Below, in pieces: positions 33,447 through 44,625 of a stretch of DNA of 64,000 bases. The stretch's first letter is position 1. Every line of letters begins with the position of its first letter. The stretch comes from Rhyzopertha dominica. Lineage: Eukaryota > Arthropoda > Insecta > Coleoptera > Bostrichidae. Position numbers and translations under genes: made by a program. The stretch lies in NCBI GenBank assembly GCA_025024175.1, contig QCXZ01000001.1:11594001-11658000 (forward strand), in the 5' to 3' direction. A model generated the notes under the pieces. That model was not told the origin of the DNA. It saw only the letters and a list, made by a program, of their open reading frames with translations, and did no database searches.

Positions 33447-35490
33447 TTAGTTTTATATATTACACCTCTGATTACACCTGATTGTTTTGTATCTTCTAGT
33501 AGGTACATATATGCAATAAAGTCGGTACACCGGAAATAATACTTTTAATTCTTAAGAGGTTAAAAATAACATTTAAGGGTCAATAACATTATCGATATCT
33601 GGCCTTGCTGATGCGAGATGTAGGTTGCATATTTTATGTAACTCATTATATTCAGTAGACAAACCTATTCATATTCCAGTAGGTAAGTTACATTACATTT
33701 CGTTTGCCGGAGGGATTCCAACGTTAAGAATAATAATAATCGGTTAACGTTAAGAGATAGAAAAAAGCTAGTGTAGGTGTAGGTGTCGCGATTTCTTTTT
33801 TCCCCTAGTTCAACATTAGTGATGTACAGGGAGTCCCATTTTCGTTGTAATTGTAGGATATCTCGGTAACTATAATGCTAGAGCATTGAGGTTTTGACAT
33901 TACTATATTACTTTTTTGTTATAAGTTGAGCTGTCTGCTGTACTATTTCCATTCTTGTATCGTCTTTTCTTTTAAAGCTATAGCCAACTTTTGAAAAATG
34001 TAACATTTCTTCAGTTCTCAATATATCGTTTGGCTATGCAGACACAAAAAAACTGCAGCCATTTTTATAGATATTTTTATTCTGAATCCAGCGGCCCAGT
34101 GGCGTACTCAGAATATTTTTAGGGGGTCACATTCTTGAAATATAACACAAACTTGCATTTTTTAAATGGAAACCATAGTTGGCTTTGCTGTGATTGAAAA
34201 GACCTATTTTTTCCGATTAAGAAAATGTATACATTGTTAGGTATATTTTTACTAATTTCGGTACTATTTTTGTAATAATTTAATGAGATGGTACGTTTTT
34301 CGTCATAATTGATGTAAATAATTGACGATAAACAATATGCATAGGTACTTTATCTCCAAATAAACAATCATATTTATTAGTTACAGTCTCCTAGATTACC
34401 GAAAAAATTGCATAGGCGCCCTTAGGAGTCTTATGTATGTATTCAAATATGCATATATTATTTTTAGTGGAGTAAAATTTTTACTCATATAATATGTTAT
34501 ACATATAATAATATAAATTATATTGTGTTTTCTTATTCCATAGCCTCCTGGATGTAAACGTAAAATCTGATTAAATTACTAAAAAATCCAAATAATTCTA
34601 AAATTAGTAAAAATAAATAATAAATAATGATAGGATTAATGGTTCAAAGTAATTTTATTTCAATGGATTGTTTTTGCTGTGCTTTTCCTGAACTTACCCA
34701 AAATCATTATAAGAGAAGTTGGCTCACCCCCGATGGCTGCTTCTCGATTTTGGCGTAAATATATTCTTCTGAAGACAGGTTGTGTTCGTTTGACACCATT
34801 ATTTATTAACTTAAAATGTATTAAAATTATGTATGTGTGCATGTTAGTTCTTTTTTTAATAGTTATTTATGTATTAAAGGGCATAATAAAATTTATATGG
34901 TTCAGAGGCACTATTTTGCGCTGTAGGATAAACTATATCTTCATAAAATATAATTATGATAGACGAAACTGAAGAAGCTGCCGCAATATACACATGACTA
35001 AAAACTGTATACTAAACACCAAAATTTAGATAAAACTCAATAAGCTCATAACTTTGTGTTTATTTTTAATTTTTGACGTTGCATTATAGCCCGCTGGGTC
35101 ATAATAACGTAATAACCACCACTACCGATCATAACTTTAAAATATAATTCGCGCCAGGAAAGATATCTTAAGAATGTAACATCGTTCACAATTTGAACGG
35201 AGCGTGCCCCATGGGTGGTTCGAGTTTATTTTATTTGTCGTCCTAGACTGAAATTGTGACCATGAATAATGGCAGGCACGCCAATAGTTTAAATGTCCCG
35301 ATTTCTTGCCTTCTTCCCTGACGCGCACATTATCTTATAAAAAATGACGATAAAGCTGCGGTAATTATCAAAGGTACAACCATGGCCACTGGCAAACACG
35401 ATCGTCTTTGCCACTGGCCACTACGATTTGGCTCATTTTCGTTTGCCGCATTTAGTACCTTTTTAATTTTCTCTCACTAATTCCGTGAGA
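33447..35490. other. Intergenic with orphan transposon ends
   Basis: Non-coding. Contains GTACAGGGAGTCCCATTTTC (about 33822) and a hAT-type end CCAGTGGCGTACTCAGAATA (about 34095), both without a found partner. Opposed open frames at 34660-34972 are over the same stretch and neither is supported. A foldback is present at 35353-35466. Confidence 0.5.
35353..35466. repeat. Inverted repeat just upstream of Hs6st
   Basis: GGCCACTGGCAAA and TTTGCCACTGGCC face each other around 35402-35411, with weaker outer pairing (GCGGTAA..AAAGGTAC with GTTTGCCGCATTTAGTACCT). About 110 bp in all, within 300 bp of the Hs6st start. Confidence 0.55.
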
Positions 35491-35566
35491 TTTGGCAGCA
35501 CTGCTTTCCAGTAGGGGGTCAATGACAGTGAAATATAAAAAATGACGTGACAGGTTGACAGTTCTG
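35491..35566 (+). promoter_or_regulatory. Candidate Hs6st proximal promoter: TGACAG cluster
   Basis: TTTGGCAGCACTG at 35491-35503 (complement CAGTGCTGCCAAA) and three TGACAG words at 35523, 35548 and 35556, with TGACG at 35543. The same pair of motifs stands before MsrB. No TATA box. Confidence 0.5.
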
Positions 35567-35573
35567 AACAAAA

Positions 35574-35681
35574 ATGGCGTTTGTAGTATTTGTATTGTTT
35601 GCACGTAAATAATTCATGCGGTGTTTGTTTCATGGAATGAATAATGAAGAATCTGAAGAGTGTGTCTGTTCAAGTAATTGA
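35574..35681 (+). promoter_or_regulatory. Two upstream ORFs in the Hs6st leader
   Basis: uORF1 is 35574-35612 (12 codons plus stop, strong context AAAATGG). uORF2 starts at 35616 and ends at TGA 35679-35681, in a different frame and overlapping the first Hs6st ATG at 35644. Both would need to be in the mRNA, which is not shown by sequence alone. Confidence 0.55.
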
Positions 35682-38600
35682 CAGCGACATAGCTCTACTG
35701 CTTCCGAATGGTGTTTATGAAATTAAACAAATGGAGCCCAGATCAAGACTGCGAAAAATAGTTTTTGTATGCATTGCACTTACACTGTTTGGCATATTTG
35801 GATTCGGATATTTTTCTCCTGATAAGGTAACGTTAGCATCAAATTATATTCTGCATGGAACCAAAGTAATTTGTCATTGTTCCTTTCAGGTGCGGGCTTT
35901 AAGTAACCGTGATTTACAATTTTCATTAAGGAATGATAATATTGGAAAGCCAATTAACAATTTAAATAATAAAGTAGGTTTAAGTTATGATGACATGTTG
36001 ACTGATGATTTTGTATTTGACATGGATTCAAGAGATGTTATGGTATTTCTGCATATGCAAAAAACAGGTGAGATAATGTTTGCTATTATGTGAAATATAC
36101 CTACACGCTTTTTTCTCGATTCAAGCTTCAAGACCGATGGTATTACCTTACATGTAAAATTTAATCAGATACTCAAGTAAAACTAATCATATTATTGGAA
36201 TAGCTTTTGCAACAAATGTTTTTCTATACAAAGGCAGCAGAATTATTGAATTAACAATTTGATGGTTACATTCCATATTCAGAGGCGGCGAATAGTTAGT
36301 CATGAAAATACCGATGAATTATTAAATTCTATAATAGGTAATATAATTTATGAGCAAATAAAAATTCATCATTTCTTACAAAAACTATAAACAAAAAACG
36401 TATTGACAAGAAAGTCCAAGTTAAGTTGCATATAAAATAATAGTTTGCAGATCTACAGAATCATGGCAAACTTGTGTCACGTTCCTGTCATGTAGTGCAT
36501 AAACTACACACAATAACAATAAATAGTGTTTCCCAATTATTCAGAACAACTCCTTTATTTTGTGACAGCAAAAGTACATCTATTTTTGTCAAATGTTTCA
36601 TTGCCTTGATAAGGGGCAATATTCAGAATCTTAAATTAAAGCATACTGCCTATGTGAAAATACATAACATTTCCTTCACTTTTAAATCAAAAAAAGGTTA
36701 AAATTCATGTTTTTTGGCACCACTTCCACAAAATTGGTTTGGTACCATTCCACTGCCTTTTTCAAATAGTGAGATATCGTCAAGTCAGGTCAAAACAATA
36801 CTGAATTCCTGTGCTTTTTTATAAAAGGTAATAATAATAATAATTTCTCCACATAGATTTCCGTGTTTATAGTGCCGGTGGTCACAAAAGGTTTGCTCCT
36901 TAAGCCACATTGACAAATTGCTTGCCATATGAGGTACTTTTTGTCAAATTTTTATCACTGTCTCAGATTCATTTAAAGATGCCCTTCCAATGCAAAAAAA
37001 TTTGCCCTAACATAAGTTTCATCATCCATCACTAGACATGAGTCGTTTTTCTCGATAAGGAGGGAGTACAAAAGCTTTGCCCTTCAAACTGCTCGATTAT
37101 GTTAGTCTAACAAATCTGGAATTTATGAAATTAAATGCTGTAACTGCCCAAAAAAGTACATTGGCCAAACAAAACGTAATGCAAATATTAGATTCAAAGA
37201 ACATATGTACCACGTAAACAATAGAAATGGAGAAAAATCTGCACTAGCTTTACATAATATTGAAACAGGTCACAAATTTAATATTGCCAACGTCAAGAAC
37301 ATAAAACCGTCAACACGTGTCAACTTGAACCCCTTAGAGGCTGTTTACATGAAACGCAACTCAAGCCATCTGCTAAATACGGATCTCACGCCCTTAAATA
37401 ACCCACTTATCGCAATAGTCAAGTCGAAAATATAATATAAACAAATTCTTTCCCACACCACACTACTCTGTACCTATCTATGTTTACAATATGTTTAAAT
37501 GTCTTTACTGTTTTAATTTAGTTATACTTGTTAAGCCACGAAGAAGGCCGCTTGGCGGTTGAAATGCTGACATTTGGCTTTGCCAAAAATAAAAGTTTGG
37601 AAGTAGGATTAAACAAGTGTTTTATTATTATGTTAGTCTAACGTTGGTTTTGGGAATTTCTTTTTTTTAGAAAGCTTCAATATTACATTTCTTTTTAATA
37701 TTAATTACATACGACTGACTGATTCCTTTTTTCTTGGCTACATTTGGGGTTGAAATTAAGGGATTTTCTGTATACAGACGACAAATTTTGTCCTCAAGCC
37801 TTTGATCGTATTGATCATAATACTCTTGTTCATAANCTTGCCGCCTATGGTTTGTCTGAGTCTCTTGTTGCTTTAATTCGGTCCTCCTTGCATGATCGCA
37901 AGGAAATTGTTCTTTATAATCAATGCAGTTCACTTCCATATATAGCGATGTCAGGGGTACCGCAAGGTTCAAATTTGGGTCGCTCCTATTCCTCATTTTT
38001 ATCAATGATGTAACTGACGTTTTGGAGTGTGACAAACTTCTGTTTGCTGACAATCTTAAGCTTTATAACAATATCAATGTTTTCGAAAATATCCTTGATC
38101 TACAAAGAAACATTGATAATCTTAGCACTTAGTGTTGTAGAAACCGATTAGATCTCAATGCTGATAAGTGTTTTGCGTTAACTTATTCTAGAAGACGCAG
38201 TCCCATTGTTTTATATTTATATATAGCACAGGTACTTGCATTTTGAGATGGTCTAACCACATTAAAGATTTGGGCGTTCTTTTCGTCTCATCATTTACTT
38301 TCAGTGAACACATTAATAGAACAGTTTCATCAGCTTACAAGGCTTTGGGGTTTATCTACAGGAACTGCAGTGAATTTTCAAATGCAAATAACAGTATTAC
38401 CAACCTTTATGTACACCTCATAAGATCCAAACTTGAATACTGCTCACTGATATGGTATCCTATTTATATTTATCAAAAAAATCGGATAGAACGGGTACAG
38501 CGAAAGTTTATGAAATTTTTATCATACCTACTCGATGGTACTTATCCTTCCCAAGGTTTTGACCACAAAGATCTACTAACTAGACATCATCTTTCATTGT

Positions 38601-40741
38601 TGGAAGAACGTCGAATACTAGTCTCAATTGCATTATTATATAAAATCTTAAACCACAGAGTTAATTGTGAGGCGCTCTTATCCAAAATTCAGTTCTTTGT
38701 CCCCAGGATTTCCTCTAGGCAGAACGTTACTTTCTGCTGCCGTTTTAGCAGAACAAATGCACTACTTGGATCACCTGTATCAATTATGTGCACCAACTTT
38801 AACGCTGTCTGGGCAATAAATCTTTATTATTATTATTATTATTATTTGACAAATTTGCACAATTTGTTTTGTCAAAAGAATTGTATTTTCACTCCATTTT
38901 CACAAAAATAACGAACGAACGTCAAAATCTTTCGTTGTCATTTTGAAAATTATGTGTCATCCCAAGTAGATGTTTTATTCTGTAAATTGTCTAAGGCTAC
39001 TATGTTTATTAATAATAATGGTTCCTCAATAATGAACTTGATGTAAAAATAAAACATCTTAGACCAGCGACAGTTTATTTTTGCTGTAGACTAAACGTGG
39101 TTTATGTATGTTGCATATACTGATTTCGCTTATACGCTGCTATACTACGTTCTTCGCTTGTTCGGTCTTCGTGTTTACGGAGTCATTCGTATGGAATCAA
39201 CCTGTTATAAAAATATAACATGTATAAATGTCAGCGACAAAACGTTCAAGCAAAAGGGGACTCGGTGTTTTAAAAATATTTTTGACTCACTGGAACATGT
39301 CATACTATGATCTGATGTATGTCTTAGAAGAAAGTGTTTGGTGAATGTGCAGTATCTGGCTTTTGCCAAAAATTTTAGCAGTCTAAATTTCTTGGGATCA
39401 ACGTTCTCAATTGTACGAGTTAAAAAACATTTCCCATCCACATGTGCCGTCTTATCTTAAAACTTGAAACTGCACATGTACGTATCTAAGAAAAGTGAAG
39501 TAGATATATATTTTTGTGGAATTTAGAAAGGCTCACATTTACAAAATAGCATTTTATGAAGCAATAAATGGAAGCTTTTTGTTTATGTGGTTACTTTTTT
39601 AGTTGAAATCTACATGCAATTTGCATAAAACTATTAATTAAAAGTTACATGTGTTCCTTATCTTAGCATGAAGTATAGCAAGCTAGAATGAACATGAGCA
39701 CTAATCTTTGCTGTCTGACAAATTTTTTTATATGTACATATGTCTACCTAGGGTATTGTTTCTTTATATTCATGCATTGAATTACTGTTTACGTATTTGT
39801 AAGTTTTAGCTATTGTTGTTTTTGCAGGTGGCACATCATTTGGTAAGCATCTAGTCCATGATCTCGACTTAAAAAGGCCGTGTACCTGCCCATTATCTCG
39901 AAAGAGATGCTACTGCTTTAGGCCTCATTCAAACCAAAGTTGGTTATTTAGTCGCTACACAACGGGATGGAAGTGTGGATTGCATGCAGATTGGACCGAA
40001 CTAACAAATTGTGTTGATGAAAAATTAGATGAACTTGAAGGAAAAGTGGCCAAAAGGCGTTACTTCTACATAACGCTACTGCGGGAACCAATATCCAGAT
40101 ATTTATCGGAGTTTAGACACGTGCAACGTGGCGCTACTTGGAGAGGTTCCCGACATTTTTGCAAGGGACGTCCTGCTACTGAGGATGAAGTTCCACCGTG
40201 CTTTTCTGGAGAAGATTGGGAAGGAGTACAATTGGATGAATTTATAGACTGTGAGTCCAACTTGGCGAACAACAGACAAACCAGAATGCTCGCTGATCTC
40301 GAATTAATTGGATGTTATGATAGGAACTACATGCCACAGTCTGAACGAGATCGGGTGATGCTTGCAAGTGCTAAAAAGAATTTGCAAAGTATGGCATTCT
40401 TTGGACTAACAGAGTATCAAAAAATATCACAATACATTTTTGAAGAGACATTCAATTTGCGTTTTGCTATTCCATTTGAACAAAACAATGCAACTGTGTC
40501 TAGTTCGACATTAACCACATTAACAGCAGCCCAGGCTGCCAAAATTGCAAAACTAAATGCATTAGATATAGAATTGTATGAATTTGCAAAGAAGTTATTG
40601 CTTGAAAGGTTTAACAAATTGAAATTGAGAGATAATGACTTTGTTGAAAGGTACAAACATTTGGGTGAATTACAGAAAAATGGTGTAACAGATTTTGATT
40701 GGGATAAGTTGGAAGAGGACTCAACACAAAGTTCAAATTAA
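35644..40741 (+). CDS. Hs6st: Heparan-sulfate 6-O-sulfotransferase, complete
   Basis: Golgi type II enzyme that moves sulfate from PAPS to the 6-O position of glucosamine in heparan sulfate, needed for FGF signalling. Main exons 35644-36067 and 39828-40741 (445 aa; junction splits the Gly codon of QKTGGTS). A signal anchor (IVFVCIALTLFGIFGFGYF) is at residues 39-57. The second in-frame Met at 35731 (MEPRSRLRK) gives a short tail more like the family and may be the true start. PAPS-binding motifs are visible: LHMQKTGGTSFGKHLV (5'-phosphosulfate loop) and LREPISRYLSEFRHVQRG (3'-phosphate loop). Conserved blocks CNCxL-type cysteines (RPCTCPL), GLHADWTEL, RRYFYITLLREP and LGCYD-like IGCYDRNYM follow, with a coiled, charged tail. 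A 63-nt GT..AG stretch (35827-35889) inside exon 1 is open and in frame and may be an intron. Polyadenylation signals at 40935 and 41055. Confidence 0.95.
35827..35889 (+). other. Possible 63-nt in-frame intron in Hs6st exon 1
   Basis: GATAAG|GTAACG .. CCTTTCAG|GTGCGG. The stretch has a pyrimidine tract before AG, length 63 (divisible by three) and no stop codon, so retention adds 21 residues and removal gives a 424-residue protein. Confidence 0.6.
36094..36690. other. Hs6st intron, nothing recognised
   Basis: AT-rich; the 75-codon frame at 36474-36701 matches nothing I know. Confidence 0.5.
37112..37626 (+). mobile_element. 5'-truncated Penelope-like element with GIY-YIG endonuclease
   Basis: Plus-strand coding end: SGIYEIKCCNCPKKYIGQT, KRNANIRFKEHM, EKSALALHNIETGHKF and LNPLEAVYMKRN, the GIY-YIG nuclease that closes Penelope-like proteins (37115-37435), with the first part in frame with the 37205 open frame. 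The 3' tail has ACGAAGAA..GCCGC..GCGGT..GAAATG, like the family's degenerate hammerhead region. The flanks carry identical 16-bp duplications ATTATGTTAGTCTAAC (37096-37111 and 37627-37642). Reverse transcriptase is missing. Confidence 0.92.
37789..38847 (+). mobile_element. 5'-truncated LINE (Jockey/CR1-like reverse transcriptase)
   Basis: Begins inside the reverse transcriptase: AFDRIDHNTLVH, LAAYGLSESLVALI, SGVPQGSNLG, then a LFADNLKLY word where an active site reads ADD (the second D is N here). After a frame change comes KDLGVLFVSSFTFSEHI, LVHLIRSKLEYCSLIWYP-like text and RIERVQRKFMKFL, then FDHKDLLTRHHLSLLEERR, the usual C-terminus. It ends in a (TTA)n tail at about 38823-38846. A 9-bp duplication GACAAATTT flanks it (37780-37788, 38848-38856). 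Defective; frameshifted and one N at 37837. The exact clade is not certain. Confidence 0.88.
38936..39827. other. Hs6st intron, remainder
   Basis: Leads to the acceptor TTTTTGCAG before 39828. No coding family recognised; open frames at 39104-39310 and 39205-39441 overlap on opposite strands and neither is supported. Confidence 0.55.
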
Positions 40742-41210
40742 AGGTAGCTTTATGCTAGGTGAGTTTCCTTGGGAAAATAATAGGCATTCAGTTCAAAAGA
40801 ATAATGCAAGACTTACAATGTCATGTTCCACTTGAGTTCAGGTTTACCTGGCCTTAGTATGAGGTTGACAGGTGAGACAGATGAGTTGGTAGTATGAATT
40901 TACCCTCATCTGTATTTTAGTTGAAACACATCAAAATAAAAATAATTTTATTGCCAGCTAAAATATGAGCAACCTAATTTTTTCTATTTATTTACGTCTT
41001 ATACTCTCAAATAGTACTACATTTTTTGAAATTACAGATGAGGGGAATGACCACAATAAAGCAAACGAATGAATTTTTTTTTAAAGGTAGAATGATCAGG
41101 ATAGGATATGATTAGGCACCCCCTGCACGATTTGTCTGTTTAAATATTATCTTTTATAAAAAATATCTTTCGTTCATATAATAGATGATGGTGGCTCGAC
41201 CTTAGTCAGG

Positions 41211-41545
41211 ATTAGGGATGGGCAAAAAACATCGATATATCGGTAACATCAATGTTTTTTTTATCGATGTTGCGTTTCAATATTATCAATAAAAACATCG
41301 ATGTTAAGATCTGGAAGTCGTACTTCGAAACATCACTGTCACGCAAAACAATATAACGTAATATCAGTCAACACATATTCATATGTTTGCCATTTCGGTA
41401 TCTTGTTTTTATCGGTTGTGGTACCATCTCTCTGGCCTAAACCGTAAATAGACTCGTTCTTGGTAATGATTTATGAACAGTTTGAATGATCCAAATTTAG
41501 CGATTGATTGAATGATTTGAATCAAATCGAATGTCCCTAGTGATC
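41211..41545. repeat. ATCGATG-rich repeat, possible hAT MITE
   Basis: Starts TTAGGGATGGGCAAAAAACA and ends ..ATGTCCCTAGTG, with several ACATCGATG words and AATCATTCAATC-like text between. The ends fit a non-autonomous hAT pattern loosely; no duplication was confirmed. Confidence 0.4.
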
Positions 41546-41739
41546 GATGTTAGCATTAAGTAATGGGGTTCCTTTGACAGCACGTTAGAAGCTGCATTAT
41601 TTTGATGACTGCCCCTCGACAGTCACTTAGAAAGTCACATGTTCTAAAAAGCTTAATTCCGCCATGAGCTTGGAAGTAATCCATACTTTGAAGTTACATT
41701 TCCAAATTAAGGCCAATTTATTAGCATTTATCCTATTGA

Positions 41740-42000
41740 ACACTTCGCTTCTATGGCATACAAGCAGTAGAATAAGCCTTTCTTTGGCCTGTTGCCCTTC
41801 TACACATTTTTTTGCGCTCTAATGTTAAAAGTTGTTCGATAAAGCGGGAAAAAAACAATCTCGTTTTGTCAGCTTTAAAAATATCTTGTGCCAAATTATC
41901 TNCTACCAGTAAAGGTACCTTATTCAAGAATGTTTCCACGTTCTTGGGATTGACACATTTATCAAGCCATACTAAGGCGCATTGTGAAGTTTTCATATCC
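41740..42000 (-). pseudogene. Tigger/pogo-type transposase fragment
   Basis: Minus strand open frame (41996-41751) with one N at about 41902: CALVWLDKCVNPKNVETFLN, KVPLL, IFKADKTRLFFS, ERKKMCRRATGQRKA. It matches the start of the DDE domain of Tigger/CENP-B-like transposases, where the usual word is NADETGLFF; here the acidic catalytic position reads ADKT, so the active-site Glu is lost. Only this portion was found. Confidence 0.75.
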
Positions 42001-42009
42001 TAAACTATT

Positions 42010-42868
42010 TTCTTTGCTTTACTTCGAACTATATGCCCATGCTTCGGTATGCAATCCGCAGCCAGCGAACCCTGTGGGGGGCTCCCTCGTGGCTCCATAT
42101 CTTAATTCGAAGGTATTCGTATGTACAACACTCGTGCCATATTTCAACCCTTAATCACAATTTGCAAGGTCATGTCCTCAAACTTCACTTAACGTCAACA
42201 CTAGAATGACATATTTGTGTAAAGAAAAAATTACCAACAGCATAAACAGCTAACAAAGTGTTTTCCATTGTAGTTAAAAAAAAATATGGATAAGGACGGG
42301 GTTTAAACCTGGATCTCAGATTACAAAAAATACTTCTTATTCTTATGCTTGACTGCACCATGTTTTAAAAAAAGTTTTTTGAAGGTATTTCAAACTGTTT
42401 TAGCTACTCCTTAAAAAGGGGTTTACTCCTGCAGTAAAGAACCCAGTGAATGGAATGCCCCTGATTTCTCATGTTATCAGGGTGGTTCATATTCTGTATG
42501 ACACTAAGTGTACAGCTACATTTTAGAACTAGGTGTCAGTGTGGTTTCGAAATGCAAGTCTTGTACAATTCTGGGGATACTCAAACATAAGAATCTAGTA
42601 TTTAATTGTAAATATCAAATTGACATTGTATCTTGAATATGTAATATTTTACCTTTGGTGCAGTTGTAAAATTTTTTTCAAAGCATAGCTGTGATGGATT
42701 AAATAAGTCTGAGTGTTTTCCGAGTGTGGTATCCATGCTCCTGTAATTACTAAAACATCACAGCTGTTATAATCCTACCAATATTCCCAATTATTCAATA
42801 CAAAGTGGGCAACACTTGTTTTAGATGAACGAAACTTTGGATAATATTAATTATTTTATTACATAAGT
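42010..42868. other. Intergenic, nothing recognised
   Basis: Low-complexity AT-rich sequence, no coding or repeat family identified. Confidence 0.5.
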
Positions 42869-44625
42869 ATGTCTCTCAAACAGTTAGCTGCCTTGTTAGC
42901 ATCTTTTGAAAATACTGAGTGGCAACATAATGGTGAAAGCCAGTGTTGTAAATATGAATGGCTAGGGTATTCTGTAAGTCAAGTTGGAACAACTCAGATA
43001 GCCTCTTCATCATGTGCGCTTTCATTAATTATTTATTGCAACTCTCATTAATTTATGCAGATGCCATTAAAACAAATAGGAATCTTATGTTGTAAAGATG
43101 CCATGTGCATAAGATCTGTGATAATTTGGATCATTGTTCATTTTAAAGCACCATCTCATTTATATTGCAGTAGTGAGTGAAATTTTATACCGGGAAGCTA
43201 CATGATTATAATTTATTAATGTTTAACTTTAGCTATTAGTTGAACAAATAATTTTTTCGTTGTTGAATTATCAATAAAAATATGATTCGATATTTACAAG
43301 TAAATTTGGCATCAGTGGCTTACCTGTATGGGTATTATTCTGTCTGGTATATCGTATCTGATTTCATTCACTGCTGAAGTGGCACAAAAATATACATTTT
43401 AAGTTAGCAAAATTGTACCTAGGGTGTAAGGTGGTATACGAATATCACATATTGTGCCTCGTTACTTGAAACAAAAATCACCAAAGATAATTATTTTTTG
43501 TTCTTATAATCGTTTATTTATTAATAGTAGGTAATTTATGTGCTGCCACATAGTTTTCATAATGTTCAGTATAGCGTGTAAGTATTTCGATACAATATTG
43601 AAAGGGAAGTGCAATCATCTAACAGCCTCTTTAGCGGACACTGTAATAAAATTTTCTTATGAAGTATGTGAATTACGCTGATTAAAAGAATATGTTTTAA
43701 CTATGAAAACCCAGTCTTATTTAACAATAAACAAAGCCAAACATTTTTTCATTATAAGACAAATCATGTAGTTAAAGTGCATCGAAATTAAATATATAAT
43801 TTTTCAGAAGTTGTGATAAGTTTTATTTCAACCCAGTTCCTAAAGTAATGCAATGGCCAGCATTCACATTAGCAGCAGGAAAGATTGTTTGCATCATAGA
43901 TAATGCAGATTCTTTCTTCAGTGAATGTACAGTACAATAGTTCAGTTGCATTTTAGTAATTATCTGTATTTCAGTAGTAGACATCTTACCTGGATAATTG
44001 TGTATCACAGCTGTTTATCATCTCAGACTCTTTGTTTCTTGTCAAAAAGTACTTGTCACTGAATCACATGTATCCATCAGTTGTGTTTAGTGGTATAAAA
44101 ATAGGTTGGATATACTAGTAGCTTTGAATATAGAATGTCGAAACATCAGATCAATAACTTTTTTGTTAGGGTTCAATAACATTAACATATATGAAATCAT
44201 TTTAGATTCAAGTTAATTCTCCAGAATAAGGGGAATTGTAATTGGTTTTCTAGAAATTCAGATCAAATTGTGTCAATACTGCCAAGTTACTTTATGGTAA
44301 CTATACATATATCATCCATACAAAGAATACTCTACTCTACTTTGTATTCAAATTCTGCTTGTCCATACATTTGATGTTTTTATTTTATATTCTTACTGCA
44401 TTTTTGTAAGGCTATGTCATTTTTCTCACATAATTTGTTCTGATAAATAAGTACTATAGAAATACTTGTATTGAATATAAATTATATTCATACACCTGGA
44501 GTTGTAAAACTGCAAAGATACAAACCTTGCTGAAAAAAAGGTATTGAAAATGAACGATTTTTTTGTTTTATGCAGGTGGATTGGAGAGGCGTAGTGCCAG
44601 CTTCTTATTTCCATTAAAACTAAAC
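42869..44625 (+). CDS. Candidate small spliced gene (48 codons)
   Basis: Exon 42869-42973 starts MSLKQLAALLASFEN and ends YEWLGYS at a perfect GTAAGT donor. The frame carries on as VDWRGVVPASYFH and a stop if the intron is closed by the acceptor TTTTATGCAG at 44567-44576, which has a long pyrimidine tract; both junctions are phase 0. Polyadenylation words lie near 44810. Fourteen near-continuous sense codons in the second exon and two strong splice signals support it, but it is short, matches no family I know, and could be coincidence or the 3' end of a longer transcript. Confidence 0.25.

Larger units (their letters stand above)
36700..38935 (-). mobile_element. mariner-type transposase relic split by two later insertions
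   Basis: Minus strand. N-terminal helix-turn-helix: LYTENPLISTPNVAKKKGIS and QSYVINIKKK (37780-37665), extended on the far side of the LINE by LLTKQIVQI (about 38890-38856). Catalytic part: CLVMDDETYVRANFFALEGH (around 37040-36980), then MASNLSMWLKEQTFCDHRHY (about 36930-36870) and a C-terminal ISHYLKKAVEWYQTNFVEVV block (about 36780-36720). Broken by stops. A Penelope-like element and a LINE lie inside it. Antisense to Hs6st. Outer ends are approximate; no TIRs found. Confidence 0.82.

Noticed and set aside
34660..34972. Overlapping frames on both strands, one with a hydrophobic stretch
   Set aside because: Neither matches a known protein; the sequence looks repeat-like and hydrophobicity follows from AT content.
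43823..44008. 61-codon minus-strand frame
   Set aside because: Looks moderately protein-like but no family, no splice partners found.
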